Below are positions 1-10,987 of a DNA stretch of 64,000 nucleotides, in pieces. Where the stretch lies: NCBI GenBank assembly GCA_015680685.1, contig MNCI01023453.1, positions 357,304-421,303 of the forward strand. The letters run 5' to 3'. Position 1 is the first letter of the stretch; each line of letters opens with the position of its first letter. Origin of the DNA: Gnetum montanum (Eukaryota > Streptophyta > Gnetopsida > Gnetales > Gnetaceae). Below the pieces are notes generated by a model. The model did not search any database, had not been told where the DNA came from, and saw only the letters and a program-made list of their open reading frames with translations. The position numbers were made by a program, and so were the translations under genes.

Positions 1-140
1 TTATTTATACATACATGGAGTTGGTGCGGTTTTCGTCACTTTCATGATTGACGTTGCGCTTGCTGCTGCAGCAGAAGACTGGTCATGGCGCATGGGCGGG
101 AAACTGCTCTGTAACTTGGGTTGTTCCTTTTGCATGACTG
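1..140. repeat. direct repeat, left copy (partner at 1137-1275)
   Basis: This segment starts at the window edge, so it may be longer. It recurs at 1137-1275 with a few substitutions and small indels. Shared landmarks are a ttatttataca start, ggagttggtgcggttttsgtc, a GCTGCTGCAGCAG stretch, gaagactggtcatggcgcat, and a gcatg end. The copies are about 1.1 kb apart in the same orientation. They could be termini of a small LTR-like element or a segmental duplication; I see no PBS or polypurine tract that would decide. Confidence 0.6.
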
Positions 141-670
141 TTTCTGTGTGTTGGTCAAGTGAATCCCTGATATATAATTGGATGCACCTGTGCATGTATG
201 GGCATGTTGTTCAGGATACGGCCAAAAAAACTAGATTTAGGATTTAGGATTATGTTGTCAGGAGCCCAGAAAAAACTTTTTTCAAAGCTCGAGAGACGAA
301 AATTTGAAGAAACAGCTGATCACAGTGAGCACCGCCTACCATTATTGGTGAATGTGGAAAAATGAAATCAAATGCTCAGAACAAGGGACAGGCGGACAGT
401 GACCACGTGAGCAATCAGCAAATGGTATTATTTGGGCTTGTATAATTGCATGGTGTACATATTTTTCTTTCTGAATGCAGGAGAGCAGCAGACGAGGATT
501 GCTTGGATCATTGGATCTTCTCGTTTTTAGATTTGTTTCTGTGAAACTCACGATCTTGTGAACTTGTGACGTTAGAATTCCGATGTATTTGTACAACTCA
601 CGATTTATGTAACTTCCCATTTTAGAATTCCAATCTTTGAAGCTCTGGTATTAAAGAATTTCGTTTGCAC

Positions 671-824
671 ATGACTAGTTCAACAGAAACCTGATTCAGG
701 CAAGCATGACCAGTCGAATGGAAAGTGCATTCACCTCATGGAATTTGGTTCACCCATGACTTGTTCAACAGTCTGATTTATGCAAACATGATCAGATGAA
801 TAGAAAATGGATTCACCTCAAGAA
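671..824. repeat. two-unit tandem duplication, period about 85 bp
   Basis: The block atgactagttcaaca...ttcacctcatgg at 671-740 is repeated with about 20 percent divergence at 756-824 (atgacttgttcaaca...ttcacctcaaga). No coding sense is apparent. Confidence 0.65.
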
Positions 825-1136
825 CTTCAGAGCTCTACTTTATGGCACCATTAAAAAACCAAAAATGATTTTTAAAAGAAAAAGCCTGACATGAGTTTGA
901 CTGGCTGCTTTAAACTTTCAAATTTTAATCCCAAAATGGATGCCTAGGAATCTTTCCATTACAAAAACATGTGCAACAAGAATGTGTGAAGGACAAGGTA
1001 ACATGATAATTGAGAAACAGCAAAGACCGTAATTGTCATCATTAATGATTGTAACCTTCATCATTATAACCGCTGCGTAATCCACAAATCGTAGTACTTG
1101 TACTGGCGGTAGTAGTGCGGCTGTGTAAGAGGCGTT

Positions 1137-1275
1137 CATTTATTTATACATGGAGTTGGTGCGGTTTTGGTCACTTTCATTATTGACGCTGCGCCTGCTG
1201 CTGCAGCAGCAGAAGACTGGTCATGGCGCATCAGCAGGAAAATGCTTGTAACTTGGGTGGTTCCTTCTGCATGCG
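1137..1275. repeat. direct repeat, right copy (partner at 1-140)
   Basis: Same sequence as 1-140, with one extra CAG-type unit in the CTGCTGCAGCAG stretch and scattered substitutions. The similarity ends at gcatg near 1275, after which the two contexts differ. Confidence 0.6.
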
Positions 1276-1498
1276 AAAAAAGGTGGTAAAAATATAATTT
1301 AAGGAATTTATCCATGAAGGGATTTAGAAAGTAGGTGAGTGTCAGCTCTAGTCATGATAAAAGGGAAAGTAAAAACAGAGCACCATGAGCTCACACATGG
1401 CCATTGGCCATGTGCTGGTGGGCTTTGTTGGCTGATAAAAAATAGATTTTAGAAGAAGTTGAACAATCGTCCATCCATCATCATGTTCATGACTCATG

Positions 1499-1579
1499 AC
1501 CCATGAGGATGACCTTGTTTTCTTTTTTCTTTTTTCAGCATAGTGATGAGAAAAAACCCATGAGGATGACCCTGTTTTG
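1499..1579. repeat. 57-bp-period direct duplication
   Basis: The run cccatgaggatgacc followed by tgtttt occurs at about 1500 and again at about 1557, each followed by a T-rich tract. It is a small local duplication without apparent function. Confidence 0.6.
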
Positions 1580-2011
1580 TTTTTCCTTACCTTTGAGGCT
1601 CCCAAAGGCCAATAAATGCAAATGCAATGTTTCTTGGCACGCCTTGTCCCAAACTTGATTTCTGTATGACCAAACTTGGCCCTACCTTTGGTTACCACTG
1701 TAGCCCTTTCATGATTTCCATGTGTTTGTTTATTCATTCGTACTCTCTTGTTTTTTGTGGTCTGTGTCATGCCTATGCCATGAATCTTGATTGCTTGCTA
1801 GCCACTTATCAATGAAATGAAGTATTTGTTAAGATTCAGTGCAAGAGAAGATAGGTAATATTTTTAATGCACAATGCAGATATTGAGAAAAAGGCAAGAA
1901 TAATACAAGGCAAGGCATACAGATTGAGATAATATTTCATTGTAAATTATGAAATATATACCCATTGCGAATTTAGTGTGCTTTTAAGTCCTATTAATTC
2001 TTCCTTTTGGC

Positions 2012-2032
2012 GGGGGGGGGGGGGGGGGGGGN
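2012..2032. other. G(20) run followed by N: assembly joint
   Basis: Twenty G residues run into a single N at 2032. The N directly abuts the 3' end of the minus-strand LINE, where an A-tail (T-run on the plus strand) would be expected. I read this as a sequencing or assembly joint rather than biology. Confidence 0.7.
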
Positions 2033-2389
2033 AAAGAATTTTATTAATTAAATGAGATTAAGTACATGATCAACATTTGAACATATTGATGGTTAAAAAG
2101 GGAGAAGAACAATGACAAATGCAGATGTTGAAGGAAGACATCTTGATACATAATCCTTCACAGGGTGTGGGAGTACATTCCAAAGAGCAACCTCATGCTG
2201 GGAATCAATAAGAATAGCGAGTTAATAAGACCAGGAAAGCAACAGAGAGCACAAATGCTCCAAATTATGATGACACACTCCGATGTAGCATATTGAGATT
2301 GGGAAGAGTGCATGAATTGGTGTATCTGCTCCAAGGCTACAAACAATAAAATAACTTATTAGTATCCAAATTTAACTTAGAAGTGTGAG

Positions 2390-5300
2390 ATAAAATTTGG
2401 AAATGCACAAGGTGAAGAATTTGAAATTTTTCCATAATAGTTAAATGGTTAGAGTTAGACGAATCAGTGTTCTAGAAAAGAGCAGTGCATCTGTGCTTCC
2501 ATATATAGTAAAGAACGAGGGGCCTAATAACTTCCCAAAGAAACTAAAGGTCAACAGAGGGGGTGGCTAGAAATCCAAACAAGATATCCTCATGGGAAAA
2601 CTTGCACAAAGGAAAAACTTTAGAAACCCACTCCCATGAAGACTGAGTGAAAGGGAAATTGTGAAAAATGTGGACAAAACCATCAGGACCTCCACAGAGA
2701 GGGAAATTAGGGTTTGAAATCCCAAGGTATTCACGATGTTTTCCGATAGGTAGGTATTGATGAACGAGGCACCAAAGAAATTGTTTAATTTTTGGAAGAG
2801 TTGGAAGGCTCCAAACTCATGAGAAGAGGGAGAGCCAAAACTATGTAGACTCTTCTTTGTGCCATGATCTATTGCAGTGATTAACAATCATAGAGGAATA
2901 ATGCAACAATTGAAAGGGCACATGTGGTTTATAGGGTAGAAGGTTAGATCCATTAATCCACTAAAGACCATGGAAGAGACTAGGAACCAAAGCATCCAAA
3001 TGCAAGTACTGATTAATGAAGTGATAAAGTCTATCGAGGAAATGGTGCATAGTTCTGGATGCCCCATAAAAGTTTTTGAACGTATCCCAAGTAATCCACT
3101 GATTGGTGAGATGAAGACATCTAGGGGAAACCACTCCCTTTTCAAACCAAATGGTGGCTGTCCTAGCATTTGAGGTGGCTAGAGGAGCAGGCGATAGGGG
3201 CAGCCACCAAGGGCAAATCTTAGAAAGGAGAGTAGGGTTGATATGAACATTATTCCAATTCACATGAGAATGTAAGACCTGCCAATCCTTCCAAATTCTT
3301 TTGAAAACATGTGTTCCAGGAATGATAATGTCATGAGGAGAAAGGATCTAATTAATAGGGCGGATACCCTTCCAAATGGACCTATTCTTAGGGAATTCTT
3401 GTCGAAGCCTTAACTGAAGAAGATTCCCAATAATATTGGGGGCATACAGGTGTTGAACCAACCACTTAGCAACAAGGGTAAGACCTTGCTTAAAGGAGTT
3501 CAAAAGGTCCAATCCACCTTTGTTCTTAGGAACAGTTACTATATTCCAAGCAACACAATGAAATCCTTTTTGGGAGTCTTTAGACAACCACATGAAGTCT
3601 CAAAATAATCGTTCAAGCTTTTGATAAGAAGCATGGGAAGGGGCCCAAAATGATGAATAATAAACATGGGTAGAGGCACAAATAAACTTAGACATGAGAT
3701 ACTTACAGGTAAGGGTGAGGGGTTTGGTTTTCCATTTTTCAATTTTCCTTTGAATTCGAGAAAGTACTTGGTCCTAGAGGCCTCTAAAGTGAAAAGGGAT
3801 TTCCAAAAGCTTAATGATTGGGCAAATGGCTGTAGTTATCGGTGAAGCTATAAACTAAAGATTTATACCAATTTATAATAGATCCAGAGAGGGAGCAATA
3901 TTTCTCTACTCGAGACAAGAGACACTGCACATTAACACTATTTTTTTGAATAAGGAAAAAGGAGTCATCAGTGAAATGCATATTGAGGAGTTGATGTTGA
4001 GGAGAAGATAGATGAATCCCAGATAAAACATTGTTTTTAATATCCAAGCTGATTTGATGATAGAGAAAATCAGCAGCAATGATGAAGAGGTAAGGAGCAA
4101 GAGGGCATCCTTGCCTAATAGACCTATGAATAGAAAAGGGAGAAGTGATGTCGAAGGTAGTCGAGATTCGCGCAGTAGCGTTTGAGAATAAGCATTCTAC
4201 CATATGAATGAACTTAGGGCCAAAACCCAATTTAGTCATGGTTTGGATAATGAAGTCCCACTTAATGTTATCATAGGCTTTAGCGTAATCAAGCTTCATC
4301 AGGAGGATATCCTGACCCTCGTCCTCAGCCCACTTAAGACCTTCCTAAGCAGCCACCACATTATCTAAAATGTATCTTCCTGGGACAAAGCTAGTCTGCT
4401 AGGGGGAAATAATAAGAGCAAGGATTTTCTTTAATCGTAAAGCCAAACATTTAGCCCAAATTTTGTAAACCACATTAAGTAAGGTGATAGGTCACCAATT
4501 GGAGATACAACTAGGATCTCCCAATTTAGGGAGAAGATGAATAATCCCTTGGTTTAAGATTGGTCCCAAAGAACTAGTAAGCATAGCCTCTTTGATAACA
4601 TGGAAGAGGTCAGAATCTACCAAATTCTAATGCTTTTGGAAAAATTTGACTGGAAAACCATCATAACCAGGGGCTTTCTTCGGGTTTAGGTTAAAGTAAA
4701 CCTATCGAAGCTCAACTGGAGTAATATCGGCTTCTAAAATTATTGGCATACAAGAATTAACTAGTCTACGATAATTTAGAGTGATGACCGCGAAGGATGC
4801 GGGATCCATAGGAGTAGTGGTGAATAAGGCCTCAAAGTGTTCCTTAAGATAAGAGAGAAGACTATTTTGGTCAGTGATAATGGATCCATTTATGGAGAGT
4901 TTATCTAAAGAGGGCAAAGGGGAGGACTGGTTAAGGTACTTAAAGAATTCCTTATAGTGCTCATCTTGAATGTTTAGCCAAGTGAGTCGGCTTTTAATCA
5001 AGGCACCTTGTGTCTTATATACTTTCCAATGTTGAAAGGTAATACGGGCTCTAGCAAGCTCCCCTTGTAGATGACTATTGAAGGGATCATCAGTTAGTTT
5101 GGTTGTAAGGTGCTCAATGGTAGAGCATATGTTAGTGTACTCTTGCCGAGATCAAGAGGCAACTTCCTTACCATAATGACGGGCAAGATTCCTAACTCTA
5201 CTAGTAGTCTGAAGCCACTAGTGGATCCAACCCTTTGGACCTAAGGGTTTAGTTTCAGCATTACAAAGGCTAGAAAGAAGTTGTTGGGTAGGAGAAGAAG

Positions 5301-6090
5301 AGAAACATTGACTATGTAGCCTAAAGAGATGATAATTCCATCATTAGTGGCCATTATGGATCTGCATAGATAAAGTAATGGGGAAATGATCAGATAAGGT
5401 TGCGTGTTGGTGGACCTTAGTAGTAGAAAGGGTATGCCAAAAATAAAGAGTGGAAAAACAATATCTATCTAACCGAATATAAATGCAAGCCTGCCCCTTA
5501 CGAAGATTGTTCCATGTGAAGATGTTTAGAGAGCCACTAGCAGTGTCTACGATGTCATCCAAAAGATAAAAACATTTCTTAAAATTAGACCAAGCTTGAT
5601 ATTCATGATGAGGAAGTTGAGAGAAAAAACCTCCAAGCTTATCATCAGAGAATTCCATCATGATAAAATCACTGCCAAAAATCCAAGGAATAGAAGGGAG
5701 GCTATGAGTGAGTTCATGCCACAATCGGGCCTATTTGGTAGAGTCATTGGGAGCATAAATAGAACAAACTCCGAAGGGACCATGTGAGGAGGAGAAAATA
5801 GCCTAGGCCACTCAGTCACCTAAATTGGACACATGCTGAATAAGTTTGTCTTTCCAATAGGCTGGAAAAAGAATGGTTGCTCCACCTTTGCCACACTCAT
5901 GAGAGGTAGTGAGAATAGAAGAATGAGGGAGAAACCAATGGGCTGAAAGAGATAATTGTTCAGCTGAGCTCTTGATTTCTTGGAGAAGGAGGAAATCCAA
6001 AGTGAGATTTAGACTAGAGAGGAAGTTTATAGCTCATTTGCGATGAAGCCTATCAGTTAGGCCTCAGATATTTCATGATAGGAGGTTCAT
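2390..6090 (-). pseudogene. LINE ORF2 (endonuclease-reverse transcriptase), disrupted
   Basis: The predicted start at 6090 overlaps the ORF1 stop (ATGA). The first codons, a plant LINE MxLLSWNIRG-type start, are already broken by two TGA codons. The endonuclease spans about 6000-5344: LLLQEIKSS with the catalytic Glu, then a degraded FGSDF, RLDRYC and LSDHFPI. A linker lies at 5001-4702. RT lies at 4299-3811 with DYAKAYD, RQGCPLAPYLF and FTDD in place of the usual FADD; the two catalytic Asp remain. Downstream pieces at 3593-3348 (PKNKGGLDLL) and 3263-2400 (YYIWKHRCT) fit the C-terminal zf-RVT-like region. Intervening frames carry many stops and shifts. In an intact element the product nicks DNA and primes reverse transcription. 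Confidence 0.9.
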
Positions 6091-7193
6091 GGAGAAGCTC
6101 TAGATGTTATAAGTGACAGGGAAGTAGAAGGATCGGGGTTAGGAATGTCAGTCGTCATAGTAGTGGAAATAATTGCAAAGGAGTTTCTTGTATTAACAAT
6201 TAAAGCTAGGTTAGTTTTGGGTGAAGGAGAGAAAGGGGGAGTAGTGGTTTTAGATGCTTTGGGCCTTTTCCTTCCCCCTACCATTACAAACTCATCACAT
6301 AAAAGTAAATCTTTGATTGATTGTGAGTGGATGATTGGTGCCTTAGACTTGGCCTTAATGAGCGAATGGGATTGAGAGACTCTTACCTTGAAGGGAGTAG
6401 ACAAGGAAGAAATGTGTAAAGCATTGTTAGAAGTAGAACCGAACTTAATGGGAGCAAGTGGTGGGTTAGGTTGAGGAGTGACTACAGGACTAGATTTGGG
6501 AGGATTGGTTTGGGATTTTTTCTTAGCTAGAAAGGGACAGGTAGAAATGTGGTGCTTTGCATGATGGTAGTAGCTACAAGAGTTGGGAAGATAAAAATAG
6601 TCTACCTTTTGAGTAAAAACTTTGCCTCCAGCTCCTAAGGTTAGAGTGGTTTTCTTTTGGGAAATGTCGAGTTCGATATAGTAGCAACGAAAGTGAGCCC
6701 CGTTAACCTCAATTCCATGGTCGGAGATGACTCGACCTAAGGTGCTAACTATGTCTCGCTCAACATAAGAAAAGATTAAAGGAAGATTAGGTAGCTTTAC
6801 ATAACAAGGGATAATATTAAAGGCTGGGTCCCTGACATTGAAATCGAATTTCCAAGCCTGGGTGATAAGTGTAGCATTACAAGTAGGAAAAATCCAAAGA
6901 GAGAGAGCTTTCTTGATGTGAGAAGCCTCAGAAAGTTCAGTGAGGACAAAATTATGAGAATAGTATCGAACGTGTAAGACCTGTATCCCATGGGTTTGTA
7001 AAATATTTTTAATATGAAAATTGATGCTTAATGATCGAGGTAGATAACCCACTATTTGAAAAAAAATAAAGCGTGCAGAAAAATCTTGAGAAACAAATTC
7101 AAAGATGTCTTCAGGTGAAAGAAAATCTAAAGATTCTAAGTTGGGAGAACTTCCTTGAGATGAAGAAGTAGCAACCGTTGAGGATTCGTCCAT
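6087..7193 (-). CDS. LINE ORF1 protein (DUF4283-like, zinc knuckle)
   Basis: An uninterrupted 368-codon frame. Residues about 25-180 resemble the DUF4283 domain of plant LINE ORF1 proteins, thought to bind element RNA. Near residues 205-220 is a CCHC-type knuckle, CSYYHHAKHHISTC, in which the second Cys is Tyr (C-x2-Y-x4-H-x4-C), so zinc binding is probably impaired. The C-terminal part is Pro/Ser/Lys-rich and low complexity. The stop overlaps the ORF2 ATG. Open reading over 1.1 kb while ORF2 is heavily broken is notable, but may be chance or relative youth. Start chosen at the first Met, MDESSTVATSS. Confidence 0.85.
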   Translation of the reverse strand: MDESSTVATSSSQGSSPNLESLDFLSPEDIFEFVSQDFSARFIFFQIVGYLPRSLSINFHIKNILQTHGIQVLHVRYYSHNFVLTELSEASHIKKALSLWIFPTCNATLITQAWKFDFNVRDPAFNIIPCYVKLPNLPLIFSYVERDIVSTLGRVISDHGIEVNGAHFRCYYIELDISQKKTTLTLGAGGKVFTQKVDYFYLPNSCSYYHHAKHHISTCPFLAKKKSQTNPPKSSPVVTPQPNPPLAPIKFGSTSNNALHISSLSTPFKVRVSQSHSLIKAKSKAPIIHSQSIKDLLLCDEFVMVGGRKRPKASKTTTPPFSPSPKTNLALIVNTRNSFAIISTTMTTDIPNPDPSTSLSLITSRASP

Positions 7194-7580
7194 ACCCTTT
7201 CATGTAGGAAGCTCCACATCCATTTGAACTGGCTCAATGCCAATAATAATGTAGTGGCAGCCCTGGCTCAACTAGTAGCAATAGCACCACAATGTAGACC
7301 CTGCTGTCCCCATAGCCACCAGAGTGCGGTGCAACAGCCAAGGAAGCCAGAATCCCAGGACACCATGGCAACAAAAAAACCGTAGCAGAAAAAAGAGACC
7401 AAAAATCGAAGAGCCAAACGTAGCGGTTCGATCCAAATGTAGTGGATAGCCAAGTCAAATCTAAGGAGGCACAGCGCAGCATAGAAGCTCATGTGAACCT
7501 TGCAACCCAAAGACCATGACGCAGCCTCACACGCAACAGAGGCAATCAAGTGAACTACCACTCAACGGTCCTCCCAACGG
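7194..7580 (-). other. LINE 5' UTR
   Basis: A GC-richer stretch than its surroundings between ORF1 and the AT-rich copia remnant. It has no coding similarity and is placed as the LINE 5' UTR with internal promoter by position only. The exact 5' terminus is uncertain (about 7570-7600). Confidence 0.55.
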
Positions 7581-7599
7581 TCAGCAGTGTGAATGAGGA

Positions 7600-9890
7600 A
7601 AATAAAAAATAATTCTTCCTTTTTGAATGTGACATCTCTCTCTTGAACTAACTTTTAGGTTTTAGATCCTAAATTTGGTAATATTTTATGGGGATTCCAT
7701 ATCCAACAAAATCTTTTTCTCTTACTTATGAATTAGGTTTTTTGATTGCTTCTATATGAAAGTATGCTCAACATCCAAATACACATAGATGTGTCAATAT
7801 TGGTTTATGATCATTTCATTTTGTATTAGGGCAAGAGAATCATATATACATCATCAAAATCCTATTGATAATATGTACTACAATTCATATAGCTTAGGCC
7901 CAAAAGGCATTGTCCAACTAAGATTGTACAAGCATACATCTCATCATTTTACCAATCATATGATTTTTATGTTTTTCCACTTTAGTTTGGTCTAAAAAAT
8001 ATGGAACCATCTTTTGATGGATAATTCATTTCATCTTTAGGTAATTTTGAAATTCTTAATTATATACTATATTCCATTATATATTTGTAGCTTTTGTGTT
8101 CGTAAGCTTATTTACTTTTTCACTTGTACTTTGAATTCTCCAAAGGTATTGAAAACGTATGACTTTTCTTTAGTAATATACAGCTATACTTTGCAAGTAA
8201 AGTATCAATATAGATTACAAAGTATCTTACTTCTCCTTGAGATATTACATTTCTGTAGCTACCCACATCAGAATGTATTATCTCTAATTTGGTTCTTGTG
8301 GCAATCCTCCTTACTAATGGAAAACTTGATCTAGTCTTCTTACAAATAACACATGATTTATAGAATACATTTTTATTTAAATTTAAATTCTAAAAGATAT
8401 TTTATGTAAATTAAAGTATCTACATATGTTCAAGTCAAGCATGCTACAACGTTTCCTATTGAGTTTTGTATGCTACTGCATAAATGACTTCTCTTATTGG
8501 ATGAAATTTAAAGACTTAATTAATCTCCTTTATTTCATCTAGTTTATTTTGACCATTTTCCTTAAGAATTATGTGCTTTACACTCTTCTTCTTATCTTTC
8601 TCAAACACAATCTTATGACTTGCCTTCATCATTTCTAAAAGTGACAAAATGCTATGTCTTTATAACACAAGTGTATAATAAACATTCTTGGTATACAGAG
8701 GTTGGTCTACTATCTTCATATTGATATCATCAACACCTTTATATTTACAAATTATTCTAGTTGGTATCATTGCTTCCCTAACATTAATTACACATAGGTT
8801 GTAAAATAGTTCATGGTTTCCTAATACATGTCAAGAGCATCCTAAATCAATATACCAAGTATTATGTTCCACCTTTGCAATGATATCTTGTTTCGTAAGA
8901 TCTTTGATTATTAATATAACTTCATCAGCTAATAGATTAGCCTCATTTCTTTTATTATTGGTCTAAGAATTGTTTTATAAGTAATTTCTATTCTCATTTT
9001 TCCTTCTATAAAATTTCTTCCTAGCCATTCTTAATCTTGTGTTCTTAAAGGTAAACCAATAGTCCTTTAGATCATGCCCTTTTTTACCATAAATAAAACA
9101 CATCATTTGCTAATACAACTAATTGTTATGTTGTGGTTTCTAATTTCCTTTATAATGAGTATTTCAACATCAGTTATACTTCTTTTCTAGGATATATAGT
9201 ACTTTTTTGTAATTCTCTAGTTTGGATTCTATCTTCATCTTCATTTCTTATACTTGCAGCATTACTATCAATGTTGGAAAATTTGGTCATTCCCCAAGAG
9301 CATAAATGATTTTTGTAAATTCTAAATACTTTTTCAATAAGGCTTATAATAAAAAACTCATCTTTTCTTCTTCTTTAACTAATTCACCTCCACATTCTAG
9401 TTCCAAGTTTATTGATTTCATATCCTTGATGAAATCAGTGAATTTATGATTGGACTTCATCCCTTTTGTTCATAGTTCAAGAAACTAATTATCTCTTTGT
9501 ACCTAATTTATCTCTTCAAAAATATTAAATAAATAATTTTAAATCTCTAAAGCTTCTTCTACTTCATAAATCAGGTAGGAAACTTCTTATGAAATAATCT
9601 TATATAAGATACTCAAAGCCATATCATTTTTTTCTCTTCTTCAATCATTATCCAACTAGAAATTGATATTTGAAACCACATGTGATAATATGCTTGCATG
9701 AAGAATGAACTTAATTTGATGCGCCCATGTTTTGGAATTCTTCATTGTCAATTTTTGTGTGTTTGATACAACAATCCTGTTTACTAGGGATCTCAGAAGA
9801 TTTTTATCTTGTTCTTCCTTCAAGAACAATGCATTCAAATTCTAAGTAATTCTTCCAATACCATCATTTACATTCTTCTTAGGATGATCT
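7600..9890 (-). pseudogene. copia gag-protease-integrase, heavily mutated
   Basis: Recognisable patches on the minus strand are as follows. A gag tail has the knuckle CFIYGKKGHDLKDYW at about 9105-9058, with two of the three Cys now Tyr. A protease patch WYIDLGCS near 8856-8832 replaces the expected D-S-G with D-L-G. Integrase has LEIIHSDVGSYR near 8280, where the D of HSD is the first catalytic Asp, and a C-terminal block FVGYGIP...YQI near 7715-7680 that is conserved in copia integrases. Many stops and shifts separate the patches. Intact copia polyproteins continue into RT-RNase H, which is absent here. Confidence 0.8.
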
Positions 9891-9919
9891 CCATCTTTCT
9901 TTTTCTTATTATTTTCCTT

Positions 9920-9932
9920 CTGCTCTAATACC
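9920..9932 (-). promoter_or_regulatory. copia primer binding site (initiator tRNA-Met type)
   Basis: The minus strand reads TGGTATTAGAGC, one base from TGGTATCAGAGC, the complement of the initiator tRNA-Met 3' end used by most plant copia elements. It follows a CA-ended sequence (ttaca, at about 9935-9938), as expected just after a 5' LTR. Confidence 0.7.
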
Positions 9933-9934
9933 AA

Positions 9935-10867
9935 TGTAATTTACAATTATGTAATATTAATCTTTTGGAAAGTAATAGAGAATGTAATTCTTTTCAAAGT
10001 AATTGAAAACTATAATAGGTGTGATAATAAATTATTAATAAAATCTTGAGTATGTGATCTTTAGACCTTTTGGCTACCATAGAGTATTAAATTTATTCCT
10101 CCTTCTTAACTTGACTTGACTTGACTTAATTTTCTTTTACAACAATAGTGGCTACATTCCTCTTTAGGTGAATGAGGTGGCATCATGCTTTATCAAATTT
10201 CATGACTTAACATAACTTCTATTTTACAAATACATAATAACTTGATATTAAAAAAATGGAATATAAACCAGCTTTTAACTCTATAAAACAATCATAATGA
10301 CTTATAAATTAATAATTACTCTTATATACTATGACTTACCTCATTGATGTCCTAGGGCTTTACCTTGACTATGAAGGTATTATGAAATTTATGACAATGT
10401 ATATTTCGAAGTTGAATTCTCTCAAAGTTATAAGTGAAAGTATTATATATTACAATGAATTGTAAATGGATGGAATGTCTTATATACAATGAAGAAAAAA
10501 TGTAGAATTCATAATATTTAAACTTGGATAATTTAAAAATATCTTTTTAAAATAAGTATACAAACTACATTGCTTTATGGATGTGTGATGTGGGACCTAG
10601 GTCTTACTCAAGAATCATGAAAAAAAAGTTAACAAACTTAAAAAAAAGTTCTTGTTGAATATATTCAAGATGAAAAATTAATATTCATATATGATACTTT
10701 TGTTAAAAGCTAATTTGTTACCATTGAAATCTAAAGTAGATTATCAGTTCTTAACATTCTACTTGAGAAATAAAAATAGCAATAAGATCTCAGGAGAGAT
10801 CATTCAAAATCTTAACAACATAAGTGGTTCCATCAAGGATGATTATGGCTACAAAAATTAGGTGTTG
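9935..10867 (-). other. AT-rich, putative copia 5' LTR plus unassigned sequence
   Basis: By position next to the PBS, the first few hundred bases above 9935 should be the copia 5' LTR. The partner LTR is missing, so its start cannot be fixed. A short acttg(acttg)n run lies near 10109-10128. No gene is recognised. Confidence 0.4.
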
Positions 10868-10872
10868 ATAAT
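10868..10872. repeat. target site duplication ATAAT (left)
   Basis: ATAAT immediately precedes the TGTTGGC start of the solo LTR and is repeated exactly at 13654-13658 after its GCCAACA end. Five-bp duplications are typical of Ty3/gypsy integration. Confidence 0.85.
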
Positions 10873-10987
10873 TGTTGGCACATTTTGACCATTTCATGGA
10901 ATAGAGATTAGAGATAGTCCAAAGCTTCCTGCCATACATGAAGAAGAAGGAGGAGGATTTTGTTTTTGTTTTTTTTTGGTGTTGGCA

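Larger units (their letters stand above)
1..2031. other. non-coding region, no gene recognised
   Basis: No open frame here resembles a known protein; frames are short and occur on both strands. The stretch holds a long-spaced direct repeat (1-140 and 1137-1275), a tandem duplication near 671-824, and a short duplication near 1499-1579, listed separately. I see no promoter, RNA gene or clear transposon terminus. It may be an intergenic spacer or an old unrecognised repeat. Confidence 0.5.
2033..7580 (-). mobile_element. plant L1-type LINE, near full length, decayed
   Basis: A non-LTR retrotransposon on the minus strand. From 5' to 3' it has a 5' UTR (about 7580-7194), ORF1 (7193-6087), ORF2 with endonuclease, RT and C-terminal region (6090 to about 2390), and a 3' UTR ending in attaataaaattcttt just before the N at 2032. 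ORF1 and ORF2 overlap by ATGA at 6090-6087. Domain content matches plant L1 LINEs: DUF4283-type ORF1 with a zinc knuckle, then endonuclease and RT. ORF2 has many stops and frameshifts, so the copy is dead for autonomous movement. Its 5' end abuts a copia remnant near 7590. The A-tail and target duplication cannot be seen because of the gap. Confidence 0.9.
7590..9935 (-). mobile_element. Ty1/copia retrotransposon remnant, 3' part lost
   Basis: Minus-strand order is primer binding site (9932-9920), gag (about 9890-9050), protease (about 8860) and integrase (about 8330-7600). RT, RNase H and the 3' LTR are missing; the copia sequence stops where the LINE 5' end begins. The sequence is very AT-rich and full of stops, so it is an old copy. 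Confidence 0.8.

Noticed and set aside
1348-1770. 140-codon minus-strand frame as a candidate host gene
   Set aside because: Low-complexity Lys/Arg/Ser text crossing a local duplication and T-rich tracts, with no domain.
7234-7561. Two overlapping minus-strand frames upstream of LINE ORF1
   Set aside because: They lie in the LINE 5' UTR with no similarity to LINE proteins. Composition explains their length.
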